Assembly (NCBI GenBank): GCA_963573305.1
Contig: OY754333.1
Span: forward strand, 17,605,013 to 17,669,012
DNA length: 64,000 bases
Reading direction: 5' to 3'
Source: Pyrrhosoma nymphula
Taxonomy: Eukaryota > Arthropoda > Insecta > Odonata > Coenagrionidae
The notes below the pieces were generated by a model. That model was not told where the DNA came from. It worked only from the letters and a program-made list of their open reading frames with translations, and did no database searches. Of the stretch, positions 1 to 14,100 are shown piece after piece. The position numbers and the translations under genes were made by a program. Every line of letters starts with the position of its first letter. Position 1 is the stretch's first letter.

Positions 1-2371
1 CAAACCCTTGATGAGCTACTGGGTATTGTATAGATCACGGTCCCTATTAAGTACGAGTGTATACGCACCGTGGTATAGATGTGAATGTGCACTGTTGCCA
101 CGCGCATTATGCGGAGTCAACCTCAAGCGCGTTAAAGTGGCAACCGCGCGTCTAGAGGTCAATCAGTCAAGGGGCCATTCAAGTATCACGTAAGACGTTT
201 TGGGGAGGGAGGGGGGTTGGGATTTTCTTACGTTGTCTTACGAAGGGGTGTGAGGGGGTTTGAGAGAGTCATACGTAAGATATAAGTCACTTCTAAATTC
301 GTATTTTTATCACTTTTAAAAATGATTTTAGTTGGAAAAATCTTACTTTTTAGGATCACCACCGCGGCGGTACGCCTGAATGTATGCTAAATTATAGAAA
401 TGCGTACAACCAATTCTTTGCGTTCGTTAGTTTGGCGTGTTGAATTTTCAAAGATCATATGTCTTGCAAGTTGTGCATAGGTACAGCGAATCGCAAAATA
501 TCAAAATCCGTTATCGATATCTGTGATGAGGTCAGTTTTTGCGCATTTGACATAGAATCCCCTATAGTCCATGGTTTAAAAAATGTCTGATTACTTACGT
601 AAGATTGGGAGGGGAGGGTTTTTGAAATCTTACGTTCCCTTACATGGGGGTAGGGTTAAAATTCGCCTTAAATAATACTTGAATAGCCCCAAACATGTTA
701 CGAAAACTTCTCCAGGGGATGCCTCGTCGTGGTCCTTTTCCCTCCACGCAAAGCAATGACTTGTAGAGGGAGCACAAAAAAAATGAGGTCGTATGTATAG
801 GCACTGGCTCTGGTAACTCTAGTGGTCGACGACAAAACTATCTCCCCCCTCAGGAGAGAGAAAAAATCATGAACCCAAGCTCCTTAACAGTGACAGCTTT
901 CTACGTCAATTGATATCCATTCATAGTCAGAGAAGCTCAAAGAAATAAAATAATAGAATTACCAATATTTTCTACGGAATGAATGGGAAAAATGAACGTA
1001 AAAAGTAATCGATTAACCAATATATTATAATCGAATTTTTGATTGCTTAGTATAAAAGACTCGCGCAGCCGTATTTGCAGTTTTCACAGTAATCCCATTT
1101 GTTTGAGGTCCTTAATCCTTTCCTAGTTGAGATCTACAATAAAACTGAAGTTATAATTAGGTTTATCCATTAGTAAGAATTTTAAAAGTTATCTCAGAGT
1201 ACGATATATTAAACGTTCTCCAGAGTCAAGCCATTATTACTAACACCAGTCATTGTCAACCCTAAATCCCGTATCAAAGGTTACTTGTTCCAGCACGAAG
1301 TTGAGAATACTCGCTAGCACGATAGCTTTCCAGTACCGTGTGATATGGAACCAGCATGCTGGATAACAAGCATGATAGCTATTATACTCGCTGGGCTACT
1401 TGATTCTTAACGAATGCGGTGCTAGTTTGCTACTAGCTCCCAGTAGGACCTATTAGCCGTTGACCAATCACGTTAGCTTTTACAGTCGCAGTCCGATCTT
1501 CACTTTTTTTTAAATCAGCGCCTCACTTTATTGCGGGTGTTACGCACTCTTTGGCGGTGAAAATTTCGCGACAATCCCTGCTTTTACTGCAGCAGCCAAA
1601 ATTCGCCTTCTTTCATGGAAATTTTCCCTTTTCTTTGAACAGTGAGCGACAGTACCGCTTCATCGCAAGCACAAGTTCAATGATCGAGTGAAACCTTCTA
1701 TCACGGTTTCTATCATACTGAGTTCCGTCCTCAATATCAAGTACCAGCTAGCATACTAGGTCTTTTGCTGGATCAAGCATATTGAGAAACGAGCTTAAGA
1801 ATGACGTGTTAATGGAAGCGCTGGAAAAACTTCCTCAGATTTGCTTTAAACCTAGAGTAACAAAATGAAAAACCCGATCGCAAGGGAGAAATGTATTAAA
1901 TGAGTTGCATGTGAACAAATACATCGGATTAAATATGATACGAATAAGCCGAGATGATCAGTTACTAGCCAACACAGAAATAATTTTATAAATCATTTAA
2001 GAGATTTCTCCCTATTTGCAATGCAATGACCTATCAACGAATGACTTGGATCCTGTAGTTGTGGAAGAACGGCCGTGTACCGGCGGAGTTGTAAGCTCAG
2101 TAAGCCTTATGAAAGGATGCGTAGGCTCTAGTGTTGCAATCCAAGAACAAAAAAAAATGACTGACTCAAAGACATTATCCCACCAGCTATTTAAGGTAAT
2201 CTTTTATCTTTTTAGATAAAAATGGCAGACCAAAATATCGGACGAGATCTAATGATATCCGGGTTAAACTTAAACAACGCTCAATAGGGACATTGCATAG
2301 CTGGAAATGAACATTAGTTAAAATATCTGACGTATGAACGCTTCGATGAAGGAATGAAGAAAATAGAGTTT
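1..2371. other. Unassigned AT-rich DNA with one repeat pair
   Basis: No reading frame here has recognisable protein similarity; the longest are about 60-70 codons and look like chance. The only internal structure I can point to is the purine-rich repeat pair annotated separately at 186-655. No RNA gene or terminal repeat was recognised. Confidence 0.5.
186..655. repeat. Two related purine-rich repeat blocks
   Basis: Blocks at about 186-282 and 592-655 share an order of parts: a TACGTAAGA-type motif, a run of G-rich purines (GGGAGGGG type), a short AT stretch with TCTTACGT, then a second G-rich run. The repeated TTACGTAAG motif is itself palindromic. The pairing looks like subterminal repeats of a DNA transposon, but I cannot find matching ends or a transposase. 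Confidence 0.35.
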
Positions 2372-2600
2372 TTCTGTTGGATTGAGTGCTGGTTCCTCAT
2401 CCTAAGGATCCAGGTTCCAATCCTGGCGATGGTGGATATTTTCAGGGGAATGCTCAGGCCTACATCTGCATCCATGAAGTATCGTGCAAGTCACCTTTAG
2501 GTTGTGTGGCTTGGGGTGAATCCACATCAGGCATGTTAAACTCGTCCTAGTTCAATATCAAACCCCGAACTGTCTCCTGGCCGCAGCACGCGGACCAAAA
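2372..2600 (+). mobile_element. Candidate tRNA-derived SINE
   Basis: A tRNA-like head lies at about 2372-2442. The T arm is complete: 5-bp stem CCAGG/CCTGG at 2410-2414 and 2422-2426 closing a 7-nt loop TTCCAAT, which also gives a good pol III B box (GGTTCCAATCC). An A-box-like TGGATTGAGTGCTGG lies upstream at 2377-2391. A 4-bp anticodon-type stem (TCCT/AGGA) lies between them, but the base corresponding to U33 is A, so this is not a working tRNA gene. The following ~150 bp, GC-richer than its surroundings, is probably the SINE body. The 3' end is not defined. Confidence 0.45.
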
Positions 2601-2721
2601 GGTAGTATGGAGAACAATACTAGGCTAAATCAGAAAATTGGACAGTGGCACATCGGCAAATATGCTAACATGTAATGGCTTCAGAGAATAACATTCCAAT
2701 GCTATTGACTAGTAATCCAAA

Positions 2722-3371
2722 ATTAAAGGAAAACACATCATTAAAACTAGTCCCGGAGAATAGTGGCCCATTTATGGCCAAAGGTTCACCTTAACACAAA
2801 AGACATCATGGCAGATAATAGCTACTGAATGCTACATATAATCGATTGTACCCGCAATAGTAAGAGCAAAATCACAACTACTAAGAAAAATCCAATTGTG
2901 AGTGCAAAAATATAACTCGACAGGATACGATTTTTTAATGCGATATTGCGAATATCAAATGAAGAAAGAAATGATCTTCCATACTTACTACATGGGTGCC
3001 GTTAGGTAAACACATGTAGTTGTAGTCCTACATTCAAGGGATGGGGTGCTAAACAGAAGACCCCTGGGTGCTTTTCGTGTTCAAGGGTAGACGCCTGGTT
3101 TCTCTCCAATTTTTTTTCTTATTCCTTGACAATATTCCCATTATAACATAACCACCTATCCCTCAAACGTTGCAAATAACCTCAGCTGTCGGTCGTATTC
3201 CCAAATACCTATCTTAAAGTTCAAAATTGTCAGTTCTTACTTTGTTCGGAACATATTCTGTTCTAGCTCGCGGGCTTCCGCGAATGTAGTGTTGGCTGTT
3301 TCTTTTTTCGAGATTCATTCCGCAATGTTAAAATTTAAAGGAAATCACATCATTCAAACTTGTCCTTAAAA
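2722..3371. repeat. Dispersed pair of ~40-bp related segments
   Basis: Segments at about 2722-2762 and 3331-3371 share an AAAGGAAA-CACATCATT-AAACT-GTCC backbone with scattered substitutions, in direct orientation. The second overlaps the inner end of the left arm of the fold-back element at 3296-3505, so both may come from one repeat family. No coding capacity was seen in the region between. Confidence 0.35.
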
Positions 3372-3505
3372 TACTTACTAGATCTTAAAGACGAGCGAGA
3401 CTAAGGAATCAGTTCAGTTGACCTGATGAATCTGGCAGGAGGACCAGCGAAATATTGATTTTTGCAATTTTAACATCGCGGAATGAATCCCGAAAAAAGA
3501 AACAG
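3296..3505. mobile_element. Fold-back / MITE-like element with 40-bp arms
   Basis: Arms at 3296-3335 and 3466-3505 are reverse complements with only two mismatches over 40 bp; the outer ends read CTGTTTC and GAAACAG. The 130-bp spacer has no coding potential. Short length and long inverted arms fit a non-autonomous DNA transposon. I see no clear target-site duplication beside the arms, so the true boundaries and the superfamily are uncertain. Confidence 0.5.
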
Positions 3506-3692
3506 TCATATTGTATTCTAGCTTAAAGTAAAACATCAAGGTCGTTTTACACGGCACTTGTTTCATTACTGAGAGTTGAACTCAATCCAGTGTATCGAAA
3601 TTGGATATTGAACGTCTCATATGAACCCTTTCGTGCGATCCCACGCTCTATTGCGATTTCTTCCGCATGTGCAGGAGGAAATGTGTTTGTTT

Positions 3693-6600
3693 CAGGGACG
3701 GATCCAGGGAGCAATCTTAGGGGGGGAGGGGATTTGAAATTTTTTTTGAGGGTATGAGTCTGTGCGTGCACACGCGTTCCTGCACCTGGGTGCTTATGTG
3801 AATCTCATGTCATACATCTTATATTTACTCATAACTATGCCTCTATATTTTTCCTATGCCTATTTGCGATTTATTGATAAGCATTAACTATGGGTTTGTT
3901 AACTCCTCCCTTCCATTTCTATCCGCGATCTGGTGCAGCTTGATAATGGTACAGGGAACGCCAGAATGAAAGGGAAGGAACATTCAACGAATTATCTGTC
4001 TGCGTACGTCTTTCTTCGTTCTCTCATACCCGTCACCCACAAGTGCTCAAGCCAATTACTACGGTTACTACTGTATAGCCATCTTTGCCTGCATCCCACT
4101 TTCATAGAATTGTAACGGGCAGTAGAATTGTTACGGGCTACGTTACTTTTACATCAGACCTCGGAATCTGTGGAAAAGTTAGCTTAACACATCGAGTTCA
4201 CGGCCACTGGTTCAATAGTGGCCAAAGTATACGAAGATAAAATTAGAGAGATGTTATACCAGTTTTTGGAAATTTAATTCCGTTTTACGATGTAGCTAAA
4301 AATATAGAAATGTTCTTTGAAAATCAGGTTGTACTGCTAAAACTCAAAAAGTGTTATCTCTCCCTATCTACTTAGGGAAACTAAGAACTTTTTATCTGAA
4401 CAAGGAATGTTTTGCAATCAACATGAATAACAAGGCAGAATTTTTTTCCGATTTAGTACTTATCAAAATAAGTTCTTTTAAAAATAAAATACAGATTTTA
4501 TTGGAAAAACACCGCGTGTAGGTTTTAAACGTGTATGGGGAGGGGAAATAAATATAAAATGAAAGAGCCTTGCTTTGCAAATTTACAGGAAACTCTAACC
4601 AATTTCAATGAGAGACGTCCAAGCGAAGTGGCAGGTCACTCAAGTTTTCGTTTCCGGAATTTTCCTGTGCAAGTCGGCACGTCAGACATGCACACTAGGT
4701 GCGTACGCATTACTCTGTTCATCTAGGAATTGAAATTTCTAACAGACAAGCTGGTCAGACAATATAATTTGGCGAAAAAAATAACTAGTGTAATATTAAT
4801 CCTTAAGGTAATGGACTACTTATAGGAGAAAATTTCTTGCAAACGGCTTCCAGTTGGATTCGATTTTGGGGGCAGTAGAAGTGCAATGTAAGATATTTGC
4901 AGTTAATACTGAGAACTTAAATGGTAGTGTTTGAATCTAATGGTACAGAGACAGTAGACTCCGGTAGAATAGTGCAGCCTAGACATTGCTGTCATGAATA
5001 TTACTCTTCTTATAAAACGATTCTGGATATCTTACAATTAAAGGTTGTGCGTGTGATTTCATCGCCAGCAAAGAAAGCGGAGATGTGTCAAAAATGGAAA
5101 AAAAAGGTCACCATGGTTTTGTGCTCCAAGATATGAATCAAGACTTTCATTGAAATCACAGACCAGCCACTTTTTATCCATATCCAAGTGATAGGCACAT
5201 ACATACGCCTTGGAGAATGTCGTTGAATAGCCAATTTCTCATGTTAATTATCATTGTCTCTCCCTCAAAAAATACTCCTATTCGAAAGAAATCTTGTGCG
5301 CTTTTAATGCCATGTCAATATATAGTTGTCTAGACACTCTATAAAATAGAATTTTACTGCTAGCTAAACCGGATAAAGTTAATGACATATGGTTAGCACA
5401 ACAATTAGGTCAATGGATGCTACAGTGCTGCGTTCATAGAAGAACATTATTATGAATGCATTATTCACCTCCTCATAACGACTTAAGTTTAACCTCTTTG
5501 CCACCTAGTTTAATACGGGAGCTGAAAAATGGAAGCAAATCGACCGGGTATAATGAGATTAATGTGTTCAAAGATATATTAAGTCAAGAAAATAAGCTTA
5601 ACAATGACGAGGTTTCGAACGGTTCAAAATTCAAATCGCGAGAGCAAATTTTGTGATTCGTCGACATGGAGGCATCGCTACAAGAGCATTTTGCGATTTG
5701 GTACCTTCTAATTCCTTGTTATTGAGTCAACATCAGACCGCAGAATTCAAATGTTATGTGAGCGATGATTTTTCTCGCCGATATATATCCACCGTCCAAC
5801 CGTCACTGATGCAGCGAAACTTAGACGTAAAAAGCGAACATGCGAACACATAAAAATTAATTTTTCCCTAAATAGAAAAATATACCACCACACAGCTTGA
5901 AGGATGGATATCTAAAATATTTTGCTACAAAATAACAAGACCTTGCAAGTAAAAATATGACAAGATTGAAGGGGTACGTTTGCAGAAAATCGCTTTTGAA
6001 GTCTTCAAAATAAAAATTGATTTTCTACGTTTCAAAATTTTAAACTGATGGCAGCAGAATATTATGCACCACTTTTCTTTCAGCAGAGCATTTGTGCTGT
6101 GACATACGTATCCGGAGATATCCGAGACATCCGTATTTGTGCTGTGACATCCGTATATGTCCGGAGATATCGAGGACAACTCGAACATAAATTTACGAGC
6201 TCAATTATTCATACTCCAGTTACCAAGGCAACGGATGCATATTTTGCAAAGCAATTGGGCATGACCAACCATGCGGTAAAATGAAATAGGCCAAAATCGA
6301 AGAGGTCAAGGTTAATATCGTTATTTTTTTGGTCGTTTTGACATGTAATTAACTAAAAGGAAAATTAAGAAACCACCGAGAAAGAATTTACAACGCTCCG
6401 TCGGAAAGAACCAATTTATACTAGTACTTGTTTTGAATATGATGAAACTTAATAAAATTTACGAAGTTAAAAAATACATCGAACATATTAAATTAAGTCT
6501 ATTTTTAATTAAAGTAATTTTACGACGTAAAAATCAGGGGTATAAGGAAAACATGTATTCGGATGGGATAAGGACGAAATTCTTTTCAAAATTTCAACCA

Positions 6601-7791
6601 ATAAATCATTTCATTGACTCTGGTTGATATTTCGACAACATACGTATTACAAGAGAAGTTACATGATAAAGTCAAGCCGAGGATCATAACTGAATTTTTG
6701 TGTGGGGTTTACATGTTAGTCAAAAGCTTTTAAGAGCATGTTAAAATAAACACTACCTGGTATTTTTTATTTCCAGAATAATAGATTGCGGTTTAGTGGG
6801 ATTCAGTAAGCGGTAGTTTTTCTAATGGCAGCGAGTGATAAAATTTCTAGGAAGGTTAGATAGTTTATCAACTATTTTCATTGGAGCCTCTACGGTGATA
6901 ACTGAGAATGAAAGAGATACATATGGTTTGAAGTTTCACACCAGTGGAATTTCTTTTATTTATACAATAGTGTATAGCATTATGAATTACTTCAGGATTA
7001 CAGGTTTACTGATTCATGCGTTTCAGGATCTACACGGGATATTAGAAGGAGTAAAATTAACAGAAGGAATATATCGTATATTATGCACCGAGTAATCTTT
7101 AAAATAAGTACTCACCATACTTCATACGCGTACTGTAATACTGTCAAATAAGTCACTTGCATGCAGAGACCCTTGGGTATAGTAGGATGCACCCGTTGTC
7201 AGCAGAAGTATCAGATCTAGCATTATAAATCACTAATTCTAAGCACTTGATCGTATTGTTAATTGAAAGAGTTAGTCTGGTGAACTCCAGCAAAACAAAA
7301 TTCCACTCAAAATCAGTCGACGAAGCGAAAATGATTAATCTGTCCACGCAGTAAAATAAAAAGACACGTTTACCCGCGCCAGCTACTAGGGGAATAAAAG
7401 CCCTTACTTTTTAAGGGGTCAGGGGAGGCTGTTTGAAACAAAGAGGCCGACACACGCTAGAGATTCCTTACTTTTTAGGCGATGGGGGAAGCAGCTTTGC
7501 AGGAGACGCGGGCAAGACAAAAGTGGGATAGAGGAAGCCTCAACTGTGACTCATCTCCTCTCCGTCGGATTCTGGTCCTCCGCTGCTCAACTCGAAATTC
7601 CCGAGACAACATGTTCCCGAAAAAGACTGTTTATGCTCTTTTGAGAGAGATAAAGAGAGATGTTTTTATAGCATATAAATGCTATTGGTAAAATGAAGTT
7701 TACTATTAAATCGCATGCTTTTTCTTTTGCTCGCCTGACCTCTTAGGGGAGGGAGATTTCCCCCTTCCCCGCCACCGTGGATCCGCCCCTG
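3693..7791. mobile_element. Possible hAT-like element defined by short TIRs
   Basis: The left end starts CAGGGACGGATCCAGG at 3693; the right end, read on the minus strand from 7791, starts CAGGGGCGGATCCACGG, so the two match in inverted orientation at about 14 of 16 positions. Immediately outside are GTTTGTTT (3685-3692) and GTTTTTTT (7792-7799), a 7/8 match of the length expected for an hAT target duplication. Both ends carry G-rich purine runs just inside. The 4.1-kb interior encodes no transposase I recognise, so the ends may instead belong to two separate short elements of one family. Confidence 0.3.
6091..6176. repeat. Two-copy tandem repeat, period 45
   Basis: TTTGTGCTGTGACAT starts both at 6091 and at 6136, and each copy continues into a related CCGTAT / CCGGAGATAT stretch. 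The copies differ by small changes. It lies inside the possible TIR element. Confidence 0.6.
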
Positions 7792-9488
7792 GTTTTTTTA
7801 CACTGTGCCTATAAGTAGCACTTTTTATATAAATTAAAAACTCCCTACTCATGTCCTCTTAGATCTATTTTAATGTGACATTCATGGTCCAGGAATTCAT
7901 TACACAGTTACTGGAAAATTCAACGTATACAATAAAACAGCGATTCTATCTTTACCACCGGCATTTTCTTGAAACGCTCTTTTCACCTGTGATACGTAGT
8001 TGGATGCGAGACTCGAATGAAAAAAAGTGTCGTAGTCATTTCTGTCTCTAGTTCCGAAATTCGAGTTTGACGCATTGATCGAATGCGATTGGACCTCTTA
8101 TGCGATACGATTTTGATTATGTGGAGTTCGTCTCCATTTTCAGTCCTAAAATGACTGTAGTATTTAATAACTATACATAGCGATCTCTGTTGCTTTAAAT
8201 GATCACGTGACTCACATCCGTTTGGCTGTCGACGATGCAATACGGTGGTCTCACTGTGTCGAGTAAAGTTCAGCCTTTTTAGAAAACTAAGTATTTATCA
8301 GAGAACCATAGAGGAAGCCAATTATCCCGCGTCACTCGTGCCTAAAAGTTTAAAGCCTAAAGAAAGTCGATAGCATCTAGACGCACGAAATTTAAGGCTG
8401 TTTTTATTTTTCAAAAAATATTCCATCCAACATGGCCATTTCGTTCAGCTTTTCCTTAAACTTAATGAATATTGCTGTGCTCTTTTGAATTTTTTGTACT
8501 ATTTTTCATTTAAATAGATAGAACATTATTACGCTACCACGACAATTCCACAACTATCTCTATATTTTCTGATCCATTCAATATCTCAGGTCACGCACTT
8601 TAATGACATATTTCCCAACGCTATCGTTCTCTATGATTCCACCTGTCCCCTTTTTAGCCCATGGTCGTGCCAGTGAGTGATAGCTTCTATTTTGACGATA
8701 TAGTGAGTAGTCGGTTTGTATAGATGAATGGACGTCCAAGCAGTCTCTTATAATCGGGAAACTCAGACAGGCCAGCACAAAAGTTGACGATGACTTGAAT
8801 ATCCGTTCTCTCCATGTCGCTCATGATCTCCGTTCAAAAAAAAAGGATCCCATCATACGCACGCACCAAAATGGAAGCCCCCCCAGCTGGCCGGTTTGTT
8901 CCTTTCTTACGGACAGTCGAATTGCCATCTTGTCCGTCGCCTCGACTGAAATGTCCTTCCGCCAAATGTCGTCAGCCTTAACGCGGATTTTCCGTTCCGT
9001 GGGGGTCGGAAAAATTCGTATTATATTCCCCTTTCTGAGCCGTGCGCAAACACTCCGGAAGGATTCTATCGCTGGGTCAATTCAATCAGTTTTCTTCACC
9101 CGGGGAGACTCGAAAATCAACACTGGCAAATAACGGAAATTTATTCCGCGACTAGGATAGCCAAGCCTAGCAGCGTAGAAGGAACATTGCCATTGCATTG
9201 ACGTTTACTCGGCCAAAATAGAAACTCCGTTGAAAGAAGAAAAAGTTGATGATTTACATGTACATAGCTTCGAGGAATTTGTATTTCTTTCAATACAACC
9301 ACCCCTATACACATGAGGAATTTTGGAGATGCTCAATGGTTTGTATGACAGCGTTATATGGTGCCTGGCTCAGATTGCGTCAAGCGTAGAATTTAATTTT
9401 TAATAAAGCTTCATTTTTCAACCAAGCTACTTTAAACTATGATAAAGAATGGCTCCGCTTTGCGGAAGTTATATTTTTATTATATAAT

Positions 9489-9608
9489 AAAAATACTTTC
9501 TTATTTCCCATCTAATATAGATTTTATTGAAAAATGTCAGTTTCCAAATTTATATTTTTATTCTATAAATAAGAAATAGAAATATTCAATAAATAAGAAA
9601 GTATTTTT
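9489..9608. repeat. 18-bp perfect inverted repeat
   Basis: Arms at 9489-9506 and 9591-9608 are exact reverse complements (AAAAATACTTTCTTATTT on the left), with an 84-bp AT-rich spacer that contains further partial symmetry. It could be a small MITE or simply the outcome of AT-rich composition. Confidence 0.45.
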
Positions 9609-11055
9609 GAGTTTCAATAACTGATAGAAAAAGGTTCCTGGCCTAATATAAACATGAAAAACTAAATTATTCGTAACGGAACTCGTAGTTATGATGCATT
9701 CTGACAATAGTTCAAAATAATGTGGAACCATTTTATTTTGGGGAAGAGTGAAAAAATTTGAATGGCCACAATATGCACGATGGAGTTATGTTACAAGCTT
9801 ACACTCTCATTCATGAAGACTGGAACGGTCAGGGACAAGGCAAAAGGGGTAAATCGTCAGAGCTGGGGCAACATCACAAGATAAGCACCACGAATTTCAT
9901 CGACTTCCCTCTTTCCTTTGAAACGAAGGGACAGTGTTTGGTCAAAGCGTGCCGTCCCTTGCTATATTAGGAACATATTAATCGAATAAGTTGGCAATAA
10001 ATTGCATCAAGAAACACAAAGAACTTCTGTCACTTAGATTTTGTGGATGTTGGAGAAGTCAGTCAATGTAATAAAGTCATAAACGCTGTTCTCTGTTGTC
10101 AGTGTGAAAGAAGAAAGAGTGGGAATCTAATATTGACAATGGTCACCATTTAATATCGCCCCCCTTGGCTTGCAAGACTGGAGATTTAAATACGTACGCT
10201 CTTTTCCATTGCCTTCTTTCATTGATTTCTTTCTAGCGCGAGAAAAAGTATGGCCTAGATGAGATCAACTTCAATCGACTATTGACTAGATTTTACTTTT
10301 GGCTCTGCAATATCATGTACCGTAGATGTAATGTGAATAGACGGAGAAATAATTTCTTGATACATGCAAACTTTTCATTTCTCATTGATGAGTATCAACA
10401 ACAGACTTTCATTCCTTGGGCCTCTTCCACGATGCCAAGATAAGGTATTGATGGATTATTCATCATAATTGCATTGTGTAAAATGGTTATTTTGCGGGAA
10501 TACGTAAACACGAGTACATAAAACAACTACTGCCACAGTTAAGAGAATGTGTTGAACTTACACATACACAGCTACGCGCGTGGTACACTCATCTTGTGCA
10601 CACTGTTATAGTTATTGTGAGGTAGAGATAAAATGAACTGAATTTCCTATTTCATAACTTGTCCTCTTACCTTAAAATAATGTTATTGTACTATTCACAT
10701 CTATCAAGCATATGCTATTCTATTTAACTCGAAGTACAGCTCCTTCACAATTATTCACAAGGCATTTTTTTCTCAGGCGTTACTTTGTAGTACTTCATTA
10801 CTAAGTAAAAGAAAAACTTTTTAAAGTCCACAAAACAAGTTTTTATTAAATTTACCAACCAAGCATTTGACTCAAACAGTAATTATCAAGGCAGTTTGTG
10901 CAAGTTACCGGATGAGTATCTAAAGGTATATGGGAGGAGGAAAGGATGGAAGTGGGGTAAATAGCAGTAGGGAAGGGCAAAGAAGAAGGAAATGGTGAAG
11001 ATGGAAGGATAATATGCGTATGCAAGTAAGAAATGGTGAGTGACATTAAATAAAA

Positions 11056-11119
11056 ACTGCAATTCGTCCGTTAGGACTTAATTAGGTCCGTTAGGAAAAG
11101 TAAAACTGCAATTCGTCCG
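11056..11119. repeat. Short direct repeat
   Basis: The string ACTGCAATTCGTCCG occurs twice, starting near 11056 and 11105, with GTCCGTTAGGA also repeated between. This may be a local duplication. No gene is associated with it. Confidence 0.45.
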
Positions 11120-14100
11120 AACCCGCACTTAATAGGTCATGACTATGGTAGTGGAGGGTGAAGGTACAGGGAATGCAGGGGTGAGTAGAATGAAGAAACA
11201 GCGTCCTTGAGAAGGTTCTCATTTCTGGATGAGGATAATAATTCAAGAATTTCCAAGAAGTCCACCTGGGGGCTTTTACTCCGCGCGTGAAGAAATTCAT
11301 GAATAAAATCACTCTGACGGTTTTCTTCGAAAAGTAGTTAAGCAAAAGCTTAATGAAGTCCACCAGAGGAAACTTGTTTTGTTCCGAGTTTATCTAAAGG
11401 GGTTTAAATTTTCCCATCTTATATTTCAGTACTGTATTTCTGATAATTATAAAATATATCGAGAAATAAATGTATCATTATGACTGATTACTGTACAGCC
11501 TATCACTATTTGCTGCATAAGTGTTGACTGAGTGAGAAATCGGAGGTCCCAAAAAAAGAGAACTAGGGAAGTATGCAATGGCCAGCTGCGATTGAAACAC
11601 AGGTTTACGCTTGATAGTTGAAGCATCGTTGGTGCGGCTTGAATTAGGAAGAGAGATGGTCATCCATTTACCTAGTCTGAAGTTGCGGAAACCGTAGGTA
11701 ATGCGGATTGCTTAAATTAAAAGTAGTACTACTACAAATAGTGTAAGATAACGGTTTCACCATTTTCATTTCTGTACACACCAAAATGTTGCTGCGCCAA
11801 TAGCTCCTGAAATGTTTAATTAGGCCGACCATTAAATTCTTATACTTTTATTTAGTTTCATGAAATATTATCCACGATTTAAGGTAATCAAAGTTTGATA
11901 AAATATGTAGTGATGGCTAAGTGCTAACTTACAGCATCATGATGTACACACCACTACAGAAAGCATGTTTTTAAATGGATCGATGGCCGTGCTTAATATT
12001 GAAACCGGTCAAGCCAACGTTTACGAGGGCAATCAAACATTTTTTACGGTATCTATTGGCGTAGAATAATAACCAAATATCCAAGCAAATAAGTACCTAC
12101 GCATGTAAAATTGAATCCCCTCGCTATTTTTATTTCCATTACAATTCATCCCTATCATTAAAATCACCTAATTACGCCAACTGTAGGCTAATCATGCAAG
12201 AGCACCAGTCATCATCGCATTCATTTTCAAATGTGAAGAATATTTCATCACACAAGCAATTTACACACCATAATCATCATCAGCGTGCTTTAGGGTGCTT
12301 ATTTAGTAACTCAAGGTCGAAACGTAATTTTGTTACTTCTAAAAGCAAAACGTGTTTTTTTACAAAAGTGGGATCAGTAATCAAAGAGACCTTGCTTATA
12401 TATTTACGCAAATACTGGACATTTGTAAGCAATAAATTGAGAGGGGAAAAAAAGATGGAAGTAAATTACATCGACAGAAAATGCTTAATGAAAAAACATA
12501 GCAACATTTTTCAATAAATTTCTAAATGATAATATATCGCTTTTCATCAGGCCATTCCCATGGATGAACTAGTGGATCATTACATTCCTACATTCCGACG
12601 ACTAACTGCATAGTATTCGAAAGGATAAGTTACTTAAGTTTATCTTCCTCGTTGGGCGCCATGTATCTTATCCATTTTAAGAGAGAGTACAATAATTTAC
12701 ATTGAAAATAGTTCACATATACATCGTATAAAAAGAAATTGATTAGTTTTTACTGAAATGCATTATTATAACCAAATTTCTAGTTTGTGCGTTTTAAGAC
12801 TGATGAATAGAAAAGACAACTATTAGGAGGCTAGAGGCTTTTGAAAGAGTGAATGAAAAACTATGTGCTAAATTGAAAATAACTTCCCTATAAAATGCAC
12901 TCTTATTGCCGATGTAAGAATTAAGGTCTTCCAATGGTTTTAAATATCACTGCTATTTCTTTTTGCACAAAATTAATCAATGCGGAAAGGAAGTAAAAGA
13001 AAAACTTTTACGAGTAAGATCAAATTTTTTTCTTAATATTGATCCGGTTGAAATGGAAAAATATTGAGTAAATATAAAAAAGCATGATTTATTGATCATT
13101 TCGGATTAGAAGAGGAACAATATCTGTGCTCAATTTCTAAGAACGGAATTTATGCCAATTTATGCCTGCGTAGTGATAAACCTGGGGAAGTTACATTTTT
13201 TAAACCATGATCATATAATTCCTCGTCAAATGTTTAGCAGAAGGCATTTATAAGCTTCCAATTACTGTCAATGTTTTTCAAGGAAATGAAGAAAATTAAT
13301 TGAAAGCGGAACGACCTTTTTAAGGAAAATAATGGCCAATCAATCGTGAAAAATATGTAATCCGACGGAAATGTTAAGCTAACCGTGTAAATAAAACTTC
13401 TGCGGGGCTCATTTTCACTTATTTTAATGCAAATGCCATGATTGAATACTGTTGAAATCACTGCAGGGAGGGAGAGAAAAACAGAAATAAGGAAAATATT
13501 GACACCTGAGTTCTCAAATGGCTGTTCGGTATATTTTAGATTTGAGATCGTTCCTACTTTTCCGACCGAGGCAAACGGCAAACTTTTTAAACCTAATAAA
13601 AACAAAAATTGGCCGAAATGTATTGATAGGTGAAGTATGTGTGTGAGATGCAAGTAGCTATAGCGGTTTTATATGTTAGCGATTTAATAAGATTGATGGA
13701 AATGTAACTGTATGACTTCTACTGCACGCCAATAATACTATGTTTCTCTCTGGCAGCAAAAAGAGATTTCAAGATATTCTGGATAACTACTGTGCAGAAA
13801 CAGATAAATGGATTTTTGTACGGGGAGAATGGAAAAACATATTCTATAGTGAGGGTAAATGATGAAGTGGTTGCACAACAGAACGATAAATGTGTACGTT
13901 AGCATAATGCTCACTAAAAATGGAATGACATATTGTATGAGGTGATGTGCGAACGTTGGAATGCAATTCGTAATGCCTAGGGAAGTGAACATTGCAGTAT
14001 ACACTAATGTTCATCTACCTTCTTTATCAACATAGCAGTGAAATCTGGGTATGCTTGGATCATCATAAGTGTAGAAGAAATGCAGTGGGAATGGGCAAAC

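Noticed and set aside
13234..13653. 139-codon minus-strand frame as a possible membrane protein gene
   Set aside because: It is Phe/Leu/Ile-rich because the opposite strand is A-rich. Another frame is open on the plus strand over the same bases, and no domain, promoter or splice context supports it.
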